From the NCBI GenBank assembly GCA_002717515.1, contig PBEC01000008.1, positions 1 to 64,000 of the forward strand: 64,000 bases of DNA, given 5' to 3'. The notes under the pieces are model-generated. The model ran no database searches. It worked only from the letters and a program-made list of their open reading frames with translations, and was not told the DNA's origin. Source of the DNA: Flavobacteriales bacterium. Its GTDB lineage: Bacteria; Bacteroidota; Bacteroidia; Flavobacteriales_C; GCA-002722245. The translations under genes were made by a program, and so were the position numbers. Below, one piece after another: positions 1 through 6,567 of the stretch. Positions within the stretch are counted from its first letter, which is position 1, and every line of letters starts with the position of its first letter.

Positions 1-36
1 AAAAAATAGGTACTGTAAACTCAGTGCCTTTTTTTA
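1..36. terminator. bidirectional rho-independent terminator
   Basis: An 8-bp stem (AGGTACTG at 8-15, CAGTGCCT at 22-29, one G-U pair) with a 6-nt loop is flanked by an A run on the left and a T run on the right. It could end transcription in both directions. It lies downstream of the minus-strand SDR gene and next to whatever gene lies left of the window. Confidence 0.7.
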
Positions 37-78
37 TGCATTTTCCGAAAAGAGGAGTTTAAACCATCAGGATTCACA

Positions 79-95
79 TCGCCTTCTGAAGGCGA
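79..95. repeat. perfect 17-nt palindrome downstream of the SDR gene
   Basis: TCGCCTTC, one central T, then GAAGGCGA form a perfect inverted repeat in an otherwise AT-rich 140-nt gap. It has no T run beside it, so it is not a standard terminator. On the minus strand a short coding-like stretch of about 30 codons crosses it and ends near position 21, inside the terminator hairpin. I do not recognise that stretch and do not call it a gene. Confidence 0.35.
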
Positions 96-176
96 ATAGC
101 GAGCAATATTTCTTTCACTGCAATTGAATTAAAAATTTAAGCTTATTGTAAAAAATAATCGAAAACGATAGAAAAC

Positions 177-1007
177 CTATTTGGAATTCATAATTGTGGC
201 TTTGAAGAAAGGCTTCTGAAAAAGAAAAATCAAAGGTTTAATAATCACTGTCCACCACGGCTTATAATTATAATTTCGCTTTACAATGGAATTTGAAATA
301 ATTTGCATTGCGTGCTCAGGATTCATGGTAGGAAGCTTATTGAACTTTTTTGTTGGTGCAATCATCCTTGTATTTACAAGAGGTAAATAAATATTATTTG
401 TCGCAACTCCTTTTAAGTTTAGCTCTGGTTTTATCGATTTAAACCAAATATGAAAAGCACCCTTTGACGCTTGATATGCTGACCATAAAGGAATTGAGGG
501 AAGTAACACGATAATTGAAGAAATATTTATAATCTGACCTTTTTTCTCACTAAGCCCAGGGAGTAACGACAACACCAATTCAACAGGCGCATAATAATTT
601 AAATCCATGGTTCGAGTAAAATCGTGAAAACGATCGACGGACTCATAAACAGATCTTCGAATTGATTTACCCGCATTATTTACAAAAATATCAACTGAAA
701 TATTCTCATTTTTTATTAAATCTAAAAAATCTTTAGTAGTCTTTTTATCTCTTAAATCTCCTACAAAATAACGGGCGCTCCCTCCCCTATCGTTAATAAT
801 TTGACAAACTTCCTTTAATTGCTCCTCTGTTCTTCCCAATATTATAACTTTGGTATTAGGAAAAGCTATTTTTTCAGCTAATAATCGACCTATACCAAAT
901 GAGGCGCCCGAAATAAGAACGGTTTTTTTACTCAAAGCATCCTCCAGTTTATTATCACTTACTTTAATTTTAGGATACAGTAGAGATTGTAAAAAAGACA
1001 TACACAA
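177..1007 (-). CDS. short-chain dehydrogenase/reductase (SDR) family protein
   Basis: This 276-aa protein is a classical SDR, an NAD(P)-dependent oxidoreductase with a Rossmann fold. The cofactor motif is SGASFGIG (residues 33-40), the structural NNAG motif is at 110-113, and the catalytic set is Ser163/Ser164, Tyr178 and Lys182 in YQASK. A hydrophobic stretch near the C terminus (around 250-265) may hold it at a membrane. The start is ATG at 1007; a second ATG two codons later is possible. It stands alone between a terminator and the tRNA-Leu element, so the context does not reveal its substrate. The family assignment is firm and the substrate is unknown. Confidence 0.85.
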   Translation of the reverse strand: MCMSFLQSLLYPKIKVSDNKLEDALSKKTVLISGASFGIGRLLAEKIAFPNTKVIILGRTEEQLKEVCQIINDRGGSARYFVGDLRDKKTTKDFLDLIKNENISVDIFVNNAGKSIRRSVYESVDRFHDFTRTMDLNYYAPVELVLSLLPGLSEKKGQIINISSIIVLLPSIPLWSAYQASKGAFHIWFKSIKPELNLKGVATNNIYLPLVNTRMIAPTKKFNKLPTMNPEHAMQIISNSIVKRNYNYKPWWTVIIKPLIFLFQKPFFKATIMNSK

Positions 1008-1174
1008 AGTAACTAATTAATGACCAAAAGTCTTAAAATTATTACGGTTTTTGTATTTAAAAATAAACAGGAAAAAGCCATGAACTGGGCTACTCATTTT
1101 TTCTTTCATTCAGCCGCATTCGTAATCTGGATTCACTCGTTACGAACCTGTCGCTCTCGCCCATTTCAGGTCAC

Positions 1175-1201
1175 AAAAAAAGCGAATTCTATCGAATTCG
1201 C
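1175..1201 (-). terminator. displaced tRNA-Leu terminator
   Basis: A perfect 8-bp stem (GCGAATTC 1182-1189, GAATTCGC 1194-1201) has a 4-nt loop and seven Ts on the minus strand (A run at 1175-1181). It starts two bases beyond the orphan tRNA-like 3' end at 1203-1218. That is where the terminator of an intact minus-strand tRNA would sit. Confidence 0.65.
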
Positions 1202-1202
1202 T

Positions 1203-1218
1203 AGTGCCCTGGACTGGG
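1203..1218 (-). repeat. distal attachment-site copy (tRNA-Leu 3'-end fragment)
   Basis: AGTGCCCTGGACTGGG matches the 3' end of the intact tRNA-Leu at 2319-2334 at 15 of 16 bases if the final G is counted, in the same orientation. No tRNA body is attached. This is the expected product of a tyrosine recombinase inserting an element into a tRNA 3' end. Confidence 0.55.
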
Positions 1219-1337
1219 GTACGATTTTCTTGTCGGAAAATTTCACAACCTTACACAAAACACTATTAATACTACTAATAGTATTGATTTATTGTATCAT
1301 TAATTAAAGTTGATTAAACTTGTAATAAACAAAAACT

Positions 1338-1355
1338 GTCAACTATTACGTCAAC
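1338..1355 (+). repeat. candidate arm-type integrase site, left copy
   Basis: GTCAACTATTACGTCAAC matches the right copy at 2256-2273 in 16 of 18 positions, in the same orientation. Each copy holds two GTCAAC half-sites 12 bp apart. It lies just upstream of the integrase stump. Confidence 0.45.
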
Positions 1356-1358
1356 CTT

Positions 1359-1463
1359 ATGGATGTTAAATATTACTTGAAGGATGCTGAGTCAAAAACA
1401 AAAACAATGATCCTGTTGTCTTATTCCTATAAGGCTAATGGTAAATCTCATAGACTAAGATGA
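1359..1463 (+). pseudogene. N-terminal stump of a tyrosine recombinase/integrase
   Basis: Thirty-four codons beginning MDVKYYLKDAESKTKT and continuing to SYKANGKSHRLR resemble the arm-type DNA-binding domain that begins many Bacteroidota tyrosine recombinases. Those usually start with a K-Y/F-Y-L-K segment, a charged turn and an I-x-L-x-Y-x-Y strand. The reading frame ends with TGA at 1461-1463, so the core-binding and catalytic domains (R-H-R-Y residues) are absent. The stop overlaps the ATG of the next gene as ATGA. Its place just inside a tRNA-derived repeat agrees with an integrase identity. The call rests on a short match, so another origin cannot be excluded. Confidence 0.5.
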
Positions 1464-1708
1464 AACACATTGAAAAGATTAAATTTTGGGCAGGTATTAC
1501 ATTGATATTCTTCGCCGTTTTAGGCGGATTAATTTTTTACTTGGAAAGTTTTGAAGTAATAGATCCTCTTTTTATTTACGACACATCATCTGTCTGGAAA
1601 GCATATGATTCGTCCTCTATGACGCCAATTTTTCTTGGATTGTGCGGAATTGCCGGTGCAATGTTGCTGAATAATGTAAAATATTCAAGCACAGTGAGTG
1701 AAAACTAA
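1460..1708 (+). CDS. small hypothetical membrane protein (element cargo)
   Basis: This 82-aa protein has two predicted membrane helices, about residues 9-27 and 54-71, joined by a polar loop rich in Tyr, Ser and Asp. I do not recognise a family. Its ATG overlaps the stop of the truncated integrase (ATGA), so it may be translated by coupling to the stump or may have become linked by the deletion that removed the rest of the integrase. Its 3' end overlaps the convergent 173-aa gene by 4 nt. It is probably cargo of the tRNA-Leu element. Confidence 0.5.
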   Translation: MKHIEKIKFWAGITLIFFAVLGGLIFYLESFEVIDPLFIYDTSSVWKAYDSSSMTPIFLGLCGIAGAMLLNNVKYSSTVSEN

Positions 1709-2226
1709 ATTTCACTCACAATATCTTTTATCTTTTGTAAATTTTCCTTTAGAGAGTTATTTTCAGATATAATATTCTGTAGTTGTGAAGTTTCAGTTTT
1801 AAGTTTTTCTATTTCAATTTGAGCTTCTTTTAATTGTTTATCCAATAAACCTAATTTTGGATTCTTGTTTTTGAATACACAAGAAACAATTTTCCATTCT
1901 TCTTCACTCAAACTATTCTTTGCCAAGTCGGTAATCTTCTTTTCGTACTGACCTTTTTTTAGTTTATTCAATAATTCAAGGTAAAATTCCCCTCTGTCAC
2001 CTTTATATTCTGGCGTAAAACCATATCCTCTGAAATAAATGCAATGCAAACTTTGAAAGCCATATCCTCCCCATGTTTTAACTGATAATTCAAACTGCGG
2101 AAAAGATTCTTCATAGCTCTTAAACATATCGCTTGTAAACCTTATATTATACTCTGGATAATTAAGATTGTTTTCAACCCCTTCTTCTTTGAGAACAAAT
2201 TGATTTTTAGTTTCAAATAATATCAT
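1705..2226 (-). CDS. hypothetical protein with C-terminal coiled coil (element cargo)
   Basis: This 173-aa soluble protein belongs to no family I recognise. The first 120 residues are mixed polar and aromatic, with a Gly/Tyr-rich centre (WGGYGF and RGYGF). Residues about 128-170 are a heptad-like coiled coil rich in Lys, Glu, Leu and Ile. There is no signal peptide or membrane segment. It lies within the tRNA-Leu element and is convergent with the 82-aa membrane protein. A role in the element is inferred from position only. Confidence 0.55.
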   Translation of the reverse strand: MILFETKNQFVLKEEGVENNLNYPEYNIRFTSDMFKSYEESFPQFELSVKTWGGYGFQSLHCIYFRGYGFTPEYKGDRGEFYLELLNKLKKGQYEKKITDLAKNSLSEEEWKIVSCVFKNKNPKLGLLDKQLKEAQIEIEKLKTETSQLQNIISENNSLKENLQKIKDIVSEI

Positions 2227-2255
2227 AATAAAACTTTAAGCAAAAAAACAAAAAT

Positions 2256-2273
2256 GTCAACTATCAAGTCAAC
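2256..2273 (+). repeat. candidate arm-type integrase site, right copy
   Basis: GTCAACTATCAAGTCAAC is the second copy of the repeat at 1338-1355 (16 of 18 identical), about 50 bp inside the intact tRNA 3' end. A further partial ATCAACTAT follows at 2285, inside the tRNA terminator loop region. Confidence 0.45.
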
Positions 2274-2274
2274 T

Positions 2275-2310
2275 AAAAAAGGTAATCAACTATAAATAAA
2301 CTGGTTACCT
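2275..2310 (-). terminator. current terminator of tRNA-Leu
   Basis: A 9-bp stem with one imperfect pair (2280-2288 with 2302-2310) is followed on the minus strand by a T run (A run at 2275-2279). It lies directly downstream of the tRNA. If the element model is right, the incoming element supplied it. Confidence 0.55.
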
Positions 2311-2318
2311 CTTAAAAA

Positions 2319-2334
2319 AGTGCCCTGAACTGGA
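2319..2334 (-). repeat. proximal attachment-site copy in the tRNA-Leu 3' end
   Basis: AGTGCCCTGAACTGGA forms the acceptor 3' strand and part of the T arm of the intact tRNA. It is the counterpart of the orphan copy at 1203-1218. Integration here rebuilds a complete tRNA, as usual for elements that use tRNA 3' ends. Confidence 0.55.
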
Positions 2335-2402
2335 CTCGAACCAGCACGCTGTTAAGCACAAGCCCCTCAAGCCTGCGTGTCTACCAATTTCACCACCAGG
2401 GC
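2321..2402 (-). tRNA. tRNA-Leu (anticodon GAG)
   Basis: Read on the minus strand the gene runs from GCCCTGG to TTCAGGGCA, 82 nt without an encoded CCA. The acceptor stem GCCCTGG pairs with the 3' strand TCAGGGC with one imperfect pair. The anticodon arm is CAGGC, loop TTGAGGG, GCTTG, giving anticodon GAG, which reads CUC/CUU leucine codons. There is a long variable arm (TGTGCTTAACAGCGT), as expected for a class II leucine tRNA. The T arm holds GGTTCGAGTCC. Confidence 0.93.
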
Positions 2403-2527
2403 AGTGATTATGAAATCGACTTCAAAAATACAATTAACAATCGTTAACACAAAAAAGCATTTCTTAATAATTAAAAAAAATAAACCTACTTATCTTGGTT
2501 TCTTAAAGAAGAACCAACATTCAGAAC

Positions 2528-4045
2528 ATGAAAAACTACCCAAAAGGAATCTTAGTAATTTTATTCACTACTCTTTTTAATTTCTTTTTTTGGAGAGAAA
2601 AATTTGGACTAAACTTAGTTCTTTTCTCATTTGTTTTCAGTGGAATATTATATTCTTTCAATCCTGATACACGCCATAAAAGTCATACATTAATAGCTAT
2701 AGCAGGAATATTAATTTCAAGTTTTGGAGTTTTATATCACAATTCGTTTTACAGTAAATTCATGCTGTTTTGTTCCTTGTTTTTATTTCTCGCCTCACTA
2801 ATGGAGAGAGAAATAAAAACCATTTATCACTTGATACCAAGTGGTTTTTTAAGCGTAATATCTACCCCTTTCAGAAAACATACGTTTTTTAAATCTCCTA
2901 AAACAAATCTTTCAGCAAAGTCCTTAAGGTATCTTAAATTATCAATTATTCCACTACTTATAACCATACTTTTTATAGTTATATACAGTATTGCAAATCC
3001 TGTATTCGCGGAAAAATGGAACTATATATATGACAACTTAGGAAATTATTTGGCAAACATATTTAAGCATTATCCTATTGGGAGATTTGTTTTCATAGGT
3101 ATTGGATTATTGCTCGGAATTGGTGTTTTTTATTATAGGCCTTCAGGAATTTTCAACGATTGGGCAAAAAACTACACATCAAATTTAGAACGAAAAAAAC
3201 TAAATATAAATACCAGTCAAAACTCAGGAAACCACTCAATATTGGCTCTAAAAACTGAAAAAAACAGTGCCGTTTTAACTCTAATTCTATTGAACTGCCT
3301 GCTTCTTTTTGTAAACCTTTTGGATATTAACGTCTTTTTTATTCAAAAGGAATCAATAAACAGCAATTACTCCAATGAATTACATAAAGGAACATGGATG
3401 CTTATTTTTAGTATTGTTCTATCTGCCTCAATTGTACTCTATATTTTCAGGAAAAATCTCAATTTTTACAGGAAAAACTCTATTCTAAGAGGGATTACTT
3501 ATGTCTGGATTGGACAAAATGTAATTTTGGCAATATCTGTAATTGCAAGAGTGTATTACTATATTGAACATCACGGTCTTGCATACAAAAGAATAGGAGT
3601 TGTAATTTTTGTATCTGCTACAATTGTAGGGCTATTCACTCTGGCTTATAAAGTCAAAAAGAAAAAGACAATTTCTTTTTTATTCAAAACAAATGGTCTT
3701 TCCATTTTCTTAATCTTACTGTTTACATCATTATTTAACTGGGATGTAATTATTGCGAAACATAATTTAGCAAACGCTCGAGTAAAGAAAATAGACTATT
3801 TATTCGAACTATCTTTGTCGGATAAAACTCTTCCCATTCTGGATCAAAACAGAGATAAGTTTGTTGGAAAAAATAACACCTACAGAAGTTATAGTTTCGA
3901 ATTTCCCTGGATTAAAAAAATGAGTCTTACCGAAAGGTTGAATCAAAGAATTGAAAATTATAAAACAAAACAAAAAAACAACACTTGGTTATCATGGAAT
4001 TTATCAGATTATAAAACACAAGCATATTTCAACTCAAAAAATTAG
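2528..4045 (+). CDS. DUF4173/DUF4153-type polytopic membrane protein
   Basis: This 505-aa protein has many hydrophobic helices from residue 5 to about 410 and a soluble C-terminal tail. The N terminus (REKFGLNLVLFSFVFSG) and the late motif KKIDYLFELSLSD resemble the DUF4173 family common in Flavobacteriia, whose function is not established. The ATG at 2528 is the first in frame and has no Shine-Dalgarno site. A weak -7-like TATCTTGG lies at 2491-2498. It is read away from the tRNA-Leu gene, with a 73-nt gap before the chitinase gene. The membrane location is clear and the family call is moderately sure. Confidence 0.7.
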   Translation: MKNYPKGILVILFTTLFNFFFWREKFGLNLVLFSFVFSGILYSFNPDTRHKSHTLIAIAGILISSFGVLYHNSFYSKFMLFCSLFLFLASLMEREIKTIYHLIPSGFLSVISTPFRKHTFFKSPKTNLSAKSLRYLKLSIIPLLITILFIVIYSIANPVFAEKWNYIYDNLGNYLANIFKHYPIGRFVFIGIGLLLGIGVFYYRPSGIFNDWAKNYTSNLERKKLNINTSQNSGNHSILALKTEKNSAVLTLILLNCLLLFVNLLDINVFFIQKESINSNYSNELHKGTWMLIFSIVLSASIVLYIFRKNLNFYRKNSILRGITYVWIGQNVILAISVIARVYYYIEHHGLAYKRIGVVIFVSATIVGLFTLAYKVKKKKTISFLFKTNGLSIFLILLFTSLFNWDVIIAKHNLANARVKKIDYLFELSLSDKTLPILDQNRDKFVGKNNTYRSYSFEFPWIKKMSLTERLNQRIENYKTKQKNNTWLSWNLSDYKTQAYFNSKN

Positions 4046-4123
4046 TTCAAATCAACCGTTTCATTTCATCCAATTGAAATAGGTTATTTGTTATCTTTAT
4101 TTATAAGAAAATAAGCCTTGAAC

Positions 4124-5374
4124 ATGAAAAATTATTTTTTACAATTTACTCTGATCTCATTTCTTTTTGTCTATACTCCTGATACGAAAGCCCAAAAAAT
4201 TATTGGCTTTTTAGGGGATTGGCATTCAGGATATACCAATTATATAAACAATACACTTCAGTACGAGTACCTTACAGATGTTGTATTAGCTTTTGCCATT
4301 CCAAATGCAGACGGGTCCATCTCAGTTGGAGCTAATTTTTACACTCAACTGAACTTACTCAGAACTCAACTGCACACTAAAGGAAAAAAACTTCATTTTT
4401 CGGCTGGAGGATGGTCTGCATCAAACTATAATAATGGAGGTAGAAGAGACCCTGATCCTGTTCAAGAAATGATGAAATCAGAATCAACTCGAGAAATATT
4501 TGTTTCAAATGTTCTAAAAATTGTAAAAGATTACAACCTTGACGGATTCAATTTCGATTGGGAATATCCTGAAGCATCAGATGCTTTTGCCGTTGAAGAA
4601 GTTCTAATTTCACTAAGAATTGGCTTAAATGATTTAGAGGATGAATTGGGAAAATCACTTGAATTGTCAATTGCAGTGAGCGCCTCTCAAACCTTTAGTG
4701 TTGGATATTCAGAAGATGCCATATCCCTAGTTGATTATGTTTACATAATGGCTTTTGACAATAACACAGAACACCATAGCTCAGTATCTTTTGCAAAATC
4801 AGGGATGGATTATTGGCTAAATACAAAAAACCTTGAACCGGAACAGCTTATTTTAGCAATCCCTTTTTATAGTAGAAATCCTTACGGATCTTACAGAATA
4901 TTTTCAAATGAAGACCCTTCTGCCTACTTTAATGATGAGGATGGTTTGTTAAATTCGTACAACTACAATTCAAAACCAGTAATTGAAGAAAAAATAAATG
5001 AATTAAACTTAAGAGGAGGAGCAGGTGTTTTTATTTGGGAAATATTTGAAGATAGAACTGATGAATATTCACTTTTAAAAGTTTTGTATTCTAACTTAGT
5101 AGGAACTGATGAAGTGAAAAAAGAACTTGAAAAAGTTGAAGTTGCACCTAATCCAATTGCAGAAACTATAACTATTGATTTAAATTCAGGAATCCTCTCT
5201 TCGAAAGAAATAAAATACAGCATAACAGACATAACCGGTAAAGAATTGCTTTCTGGAGTTCTAAAGGGTGGGAAAAATCAGGTCGTAACTTCCAATATAA
5301 CTTCCAAAGGACTATACTTTTTAACTTTAAAAGAAGGAGCCAATCAAGCAACATATAAGCTCATTAAAAAATAA
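4124..5374 (+). CDS. secreted GH18 chitinase-like glycoside hydrolase with type A T9SS tail
   Basis: Glycoside hydrolase family 18 enzymes cleave beta-1,4-linked GlcNAc (chitin) or related glycans through a catalytic Glu. The signature DGFNFDWEYP occurs at residues 140-149, with the acid at Glu147 and Asp145 beside it. The first Asp of the DxDxE triad is Asn143, a variation also seen in other GH18 proteins. A signal peptide ends near TKAQ (about residue 23). The last 75 or so residues (VAPNPIAETITIDL to the terminal KLIKK) form a type A T9SS sorting domain, so the protein should be exported and processed by PorU. I chose ATG 4124 over the upstream TTG at 4118 because it gives the better signal peptide. 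The next gene starts on its stop codon. Confidence 0.87.
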   Translation: MKNYFLQFTLISFLFVYTPDTKAQKIIGFLGDWHSGYTNYINNTLQYEYLTDVVLAFAIPNADGSISVGANFYTQLNLLRTQLHTKGKKLHFSAGGWSASNYNNGGRRDPDPVQEMMKSESTREIFVSNVLKIVKDYNLDGFNFDWEYPEASDAFAVEEVLISLRIGLNDLEDELGKSLELSIAVSASQTFSVGYSEDAISLVDYVYIMAFDNNTEHHSSVSFAKSGMDYWLNTKNLEPEQLILAIPFYSRNPYGSYRIFSNEDPSAYFNDEDGLLNSYNYNSKPVIEEKINELNLRGGAGVFIWEIFEDRTDEYSLLKVLYSNLVGTDEVKKELEKVEVAPNPIAETITIDLNSGILSSKEIKYSITDITGKELLSGVLKGGKNQVVTSNITSKGLYFLTLKEGANQATYKLIKK

Positions 5375-6495
5375 TGACTGGTTCTGGATACTCTCGAAAT
5401 ATTTTTAACAAATCACTTGTTGTTACAATTTCGAATCAACTAAAAGCTGTTTTTTCAAATTTTGATTGTGATAATTTTATTGATAATGCATCCTCATTTT
5501 CAAAAGATTCAGGATTAAAAGCCAGGTGCAACATAATTGCCGATGCATTGGTTGAATTTTTGCCAAACGACTATTCCTTCAGTGCCAAAATAATTAAATC
5601 GACTTTTGAACCAGTTAAGAATAATCAAAATAATTGGGAAAACTTCTTATTTATGCCCTATGCTGTTTATGTAGAAAAAAAAGGGTGTAAAAAAGAATAT
5701 CTCGAAATTTCATTTAATTTATTAAAAGAAATTACAAAAAGATTCACATCTGAATTTTCAATCAGAACTTTCCTGATAAATTTCCCGGTGGAAACATTAG
5801 ATGTTTTTCATAAATGGGTTCACGATGAAAACCCAAACGTAAGGCGATTGGTTTCAGAAAGCAGTAGGCCAAAACTACCGTGGGCTAATGAAATACAATT
5901 ATTCAAGAAAAACCCTTACCCATGTATCGAGCTGCTTCAAGTTTTAAAAAATGATGATTCAAAATATGTACAGAAATCAGTGGCTAATCACATGAATGAC
6001 ATTTCAAAAAGTAACCCAGATATAGCTCTAAATGTTTTAAGTCGGTGGAGTAAGGAAAATAAACCAAATATCAATTGGATTATTAAACATGCCCTGAGAA
6101 ACGAACTAAAAAAAGGAAATAAAAGAGCTTTAACACTAATGAAATACTCGCTATCTCCCAAAATTATATTAACAAATTTTAAACTCAATAAAACCTCCCT
6201 TAAAATTGGTGATTCCCTGACCTTTTCTTTTATGGTTACTAATGTTGGAGAAAATGACGAAAAGTTGATGATTGACTACATTTGCTATTATGTACGCTTA
6301 AAAAACAAAATCTCTCCGAAAATCTTTAATTTAAAGTCAATAGTACTACAAAAGCAACAATCTATTACCATTAAAAAAGAACACTTTTTCAAGACTTTAT
6401 CAACTCGAAAATTATACCCAGGAAATCATAAAATTTCATTGCGAGTTAACTGTAAATTATTCGGAGAAAATCCATTTGTGTTAACTTTAAAATGA
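5374..6495 (+). CDS. AlkC-like DNA alkylation repair glycosylase with C-terminal Ig-like domain
   Basis: Residues 1-255 are helical HEAT-like repeats with signature stretches of the AlkC family (COG4335): VRRLVSESSRPKLPW and KYVQKSVANHMNDISKSNPD. AlkC enzymes remove N3-alkylated bases without flipping the base. Residues about 262-373 are beta-rich (LKIGDSLTFSFMVTNVG) and match the Ig-like domain known from the longer AlkC subfamily, which helps grip DNA. There is no signal peptide, as expected for a cytoplasmic repair enzyme. The ATG shares its A with the TAA of the chitinase gene, so the two are likely translationally coupled despite unrelated roles. The family call is good; activity is inferred. 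Confidence 0.8.
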   Translation: MTGSGYSRNIFNKSLVVTISNQLKAVFSNFDCDNFIDNASSFSKDSGLKARCNIIADALVEFLPNDYSFSAKIIKSTFEPVKNNQNNWENFLFMPYAVYVEKKGCKKEYLEISFNLLKEITKRFTSEFSIRTFLINFPVETLDVFHKWVHDENPNVRRLVSESSRPKLPWANEIQLFKKNPYPCIELLQVLKNDDSKYVQKSVANHMNDISKSNPDIALNVLSRWSKENKPNINWIIKHALRNELKKGNKRALTLMKYSLSPKIILTNFKLNKTSLKIGDSLTFSFMVTNVGENDEKLMIDYICYYVRLKNKISPKIFNLKSIVLQKQQSITIKKEHFFKTLSTRKLYPGNHKISLRVNCKLFGENPFVLTLK

Positions 6496-6542
6496 GATTT
6501 TTATTTACTTCCAACACCCCAAATATTTACAATTGATTTAGT

Positions 6543-6550
6543 TATATTTG
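6543..6550 (+). promoter_or_regulatory. -7 box candidate for purB
   Basis: TATATTTG matches the Bacteroidota -7 consensus TAnnTTTG and lies 18 nt before the purB ATG. I see no well-spaced -33 TTG, so support is partial. Confidence 0.4.
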
Positions 6551-6567
6551 TTGCCTAATTTTCACAC

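Larger units (their letters stand above)
1008..1358. other. structured, gene-free stretch beside the tRNA-Leu element
   Basis: I see no credible gene here. The stretch from about 1111 to 1218 is richer in GC than its surroundings and carries consecutive inverted repeats: TTCGTAA/TTACGAA (1119-1125, 1140-1146), a weak ACCTG/CAGGT pair (1146-1150, 1167-1171) and the strong terminator hairpin at 1182-1201. It then runs into a copy of the tRNA-Leu 3' end (1203-1218) and an AT-rich arm leading to the integrase stump. I read it as the original trailer of tRNA-Leu, displaced by an insertion. Confidence 0.5.
1203..2334. mobile_element. relic of an integrative element in tRNA-Leu(GAG)
   Basis: About 1.1 kb is bounded by direct repeats of the tRNA-Leu 3' end. 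Inside are the first 34 codons of a Bacteroidota-type tyrosine recombinase, a small two-helix membrane protein gene and a coiled-coil protein gene. A second direct-repeat pair (1338-1355 and 2256-2273) lies just inside the ends, where arm-type integrase sites would be expected. The original tRNA terminator seems to be stranded on the far side of the distal repeat. The element is too short to move by itself. I infer a larger island or phage that lost most of its body by internal deletion. Confidence 0.55.

Noticed and set aside
1020-1307. 95-codon plus-strand ORF
   Set aside because: It runs across the terminator hairpin and the orphan tRNA tail, and its sequence is explained by those structures. 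I see no start signal or family.
2377-2580. 67-codon plus-strand ORF
   Set aside because: It overlaps the 5' end of tRNA-Leu and the start of the DUF4173 gene in another frame.
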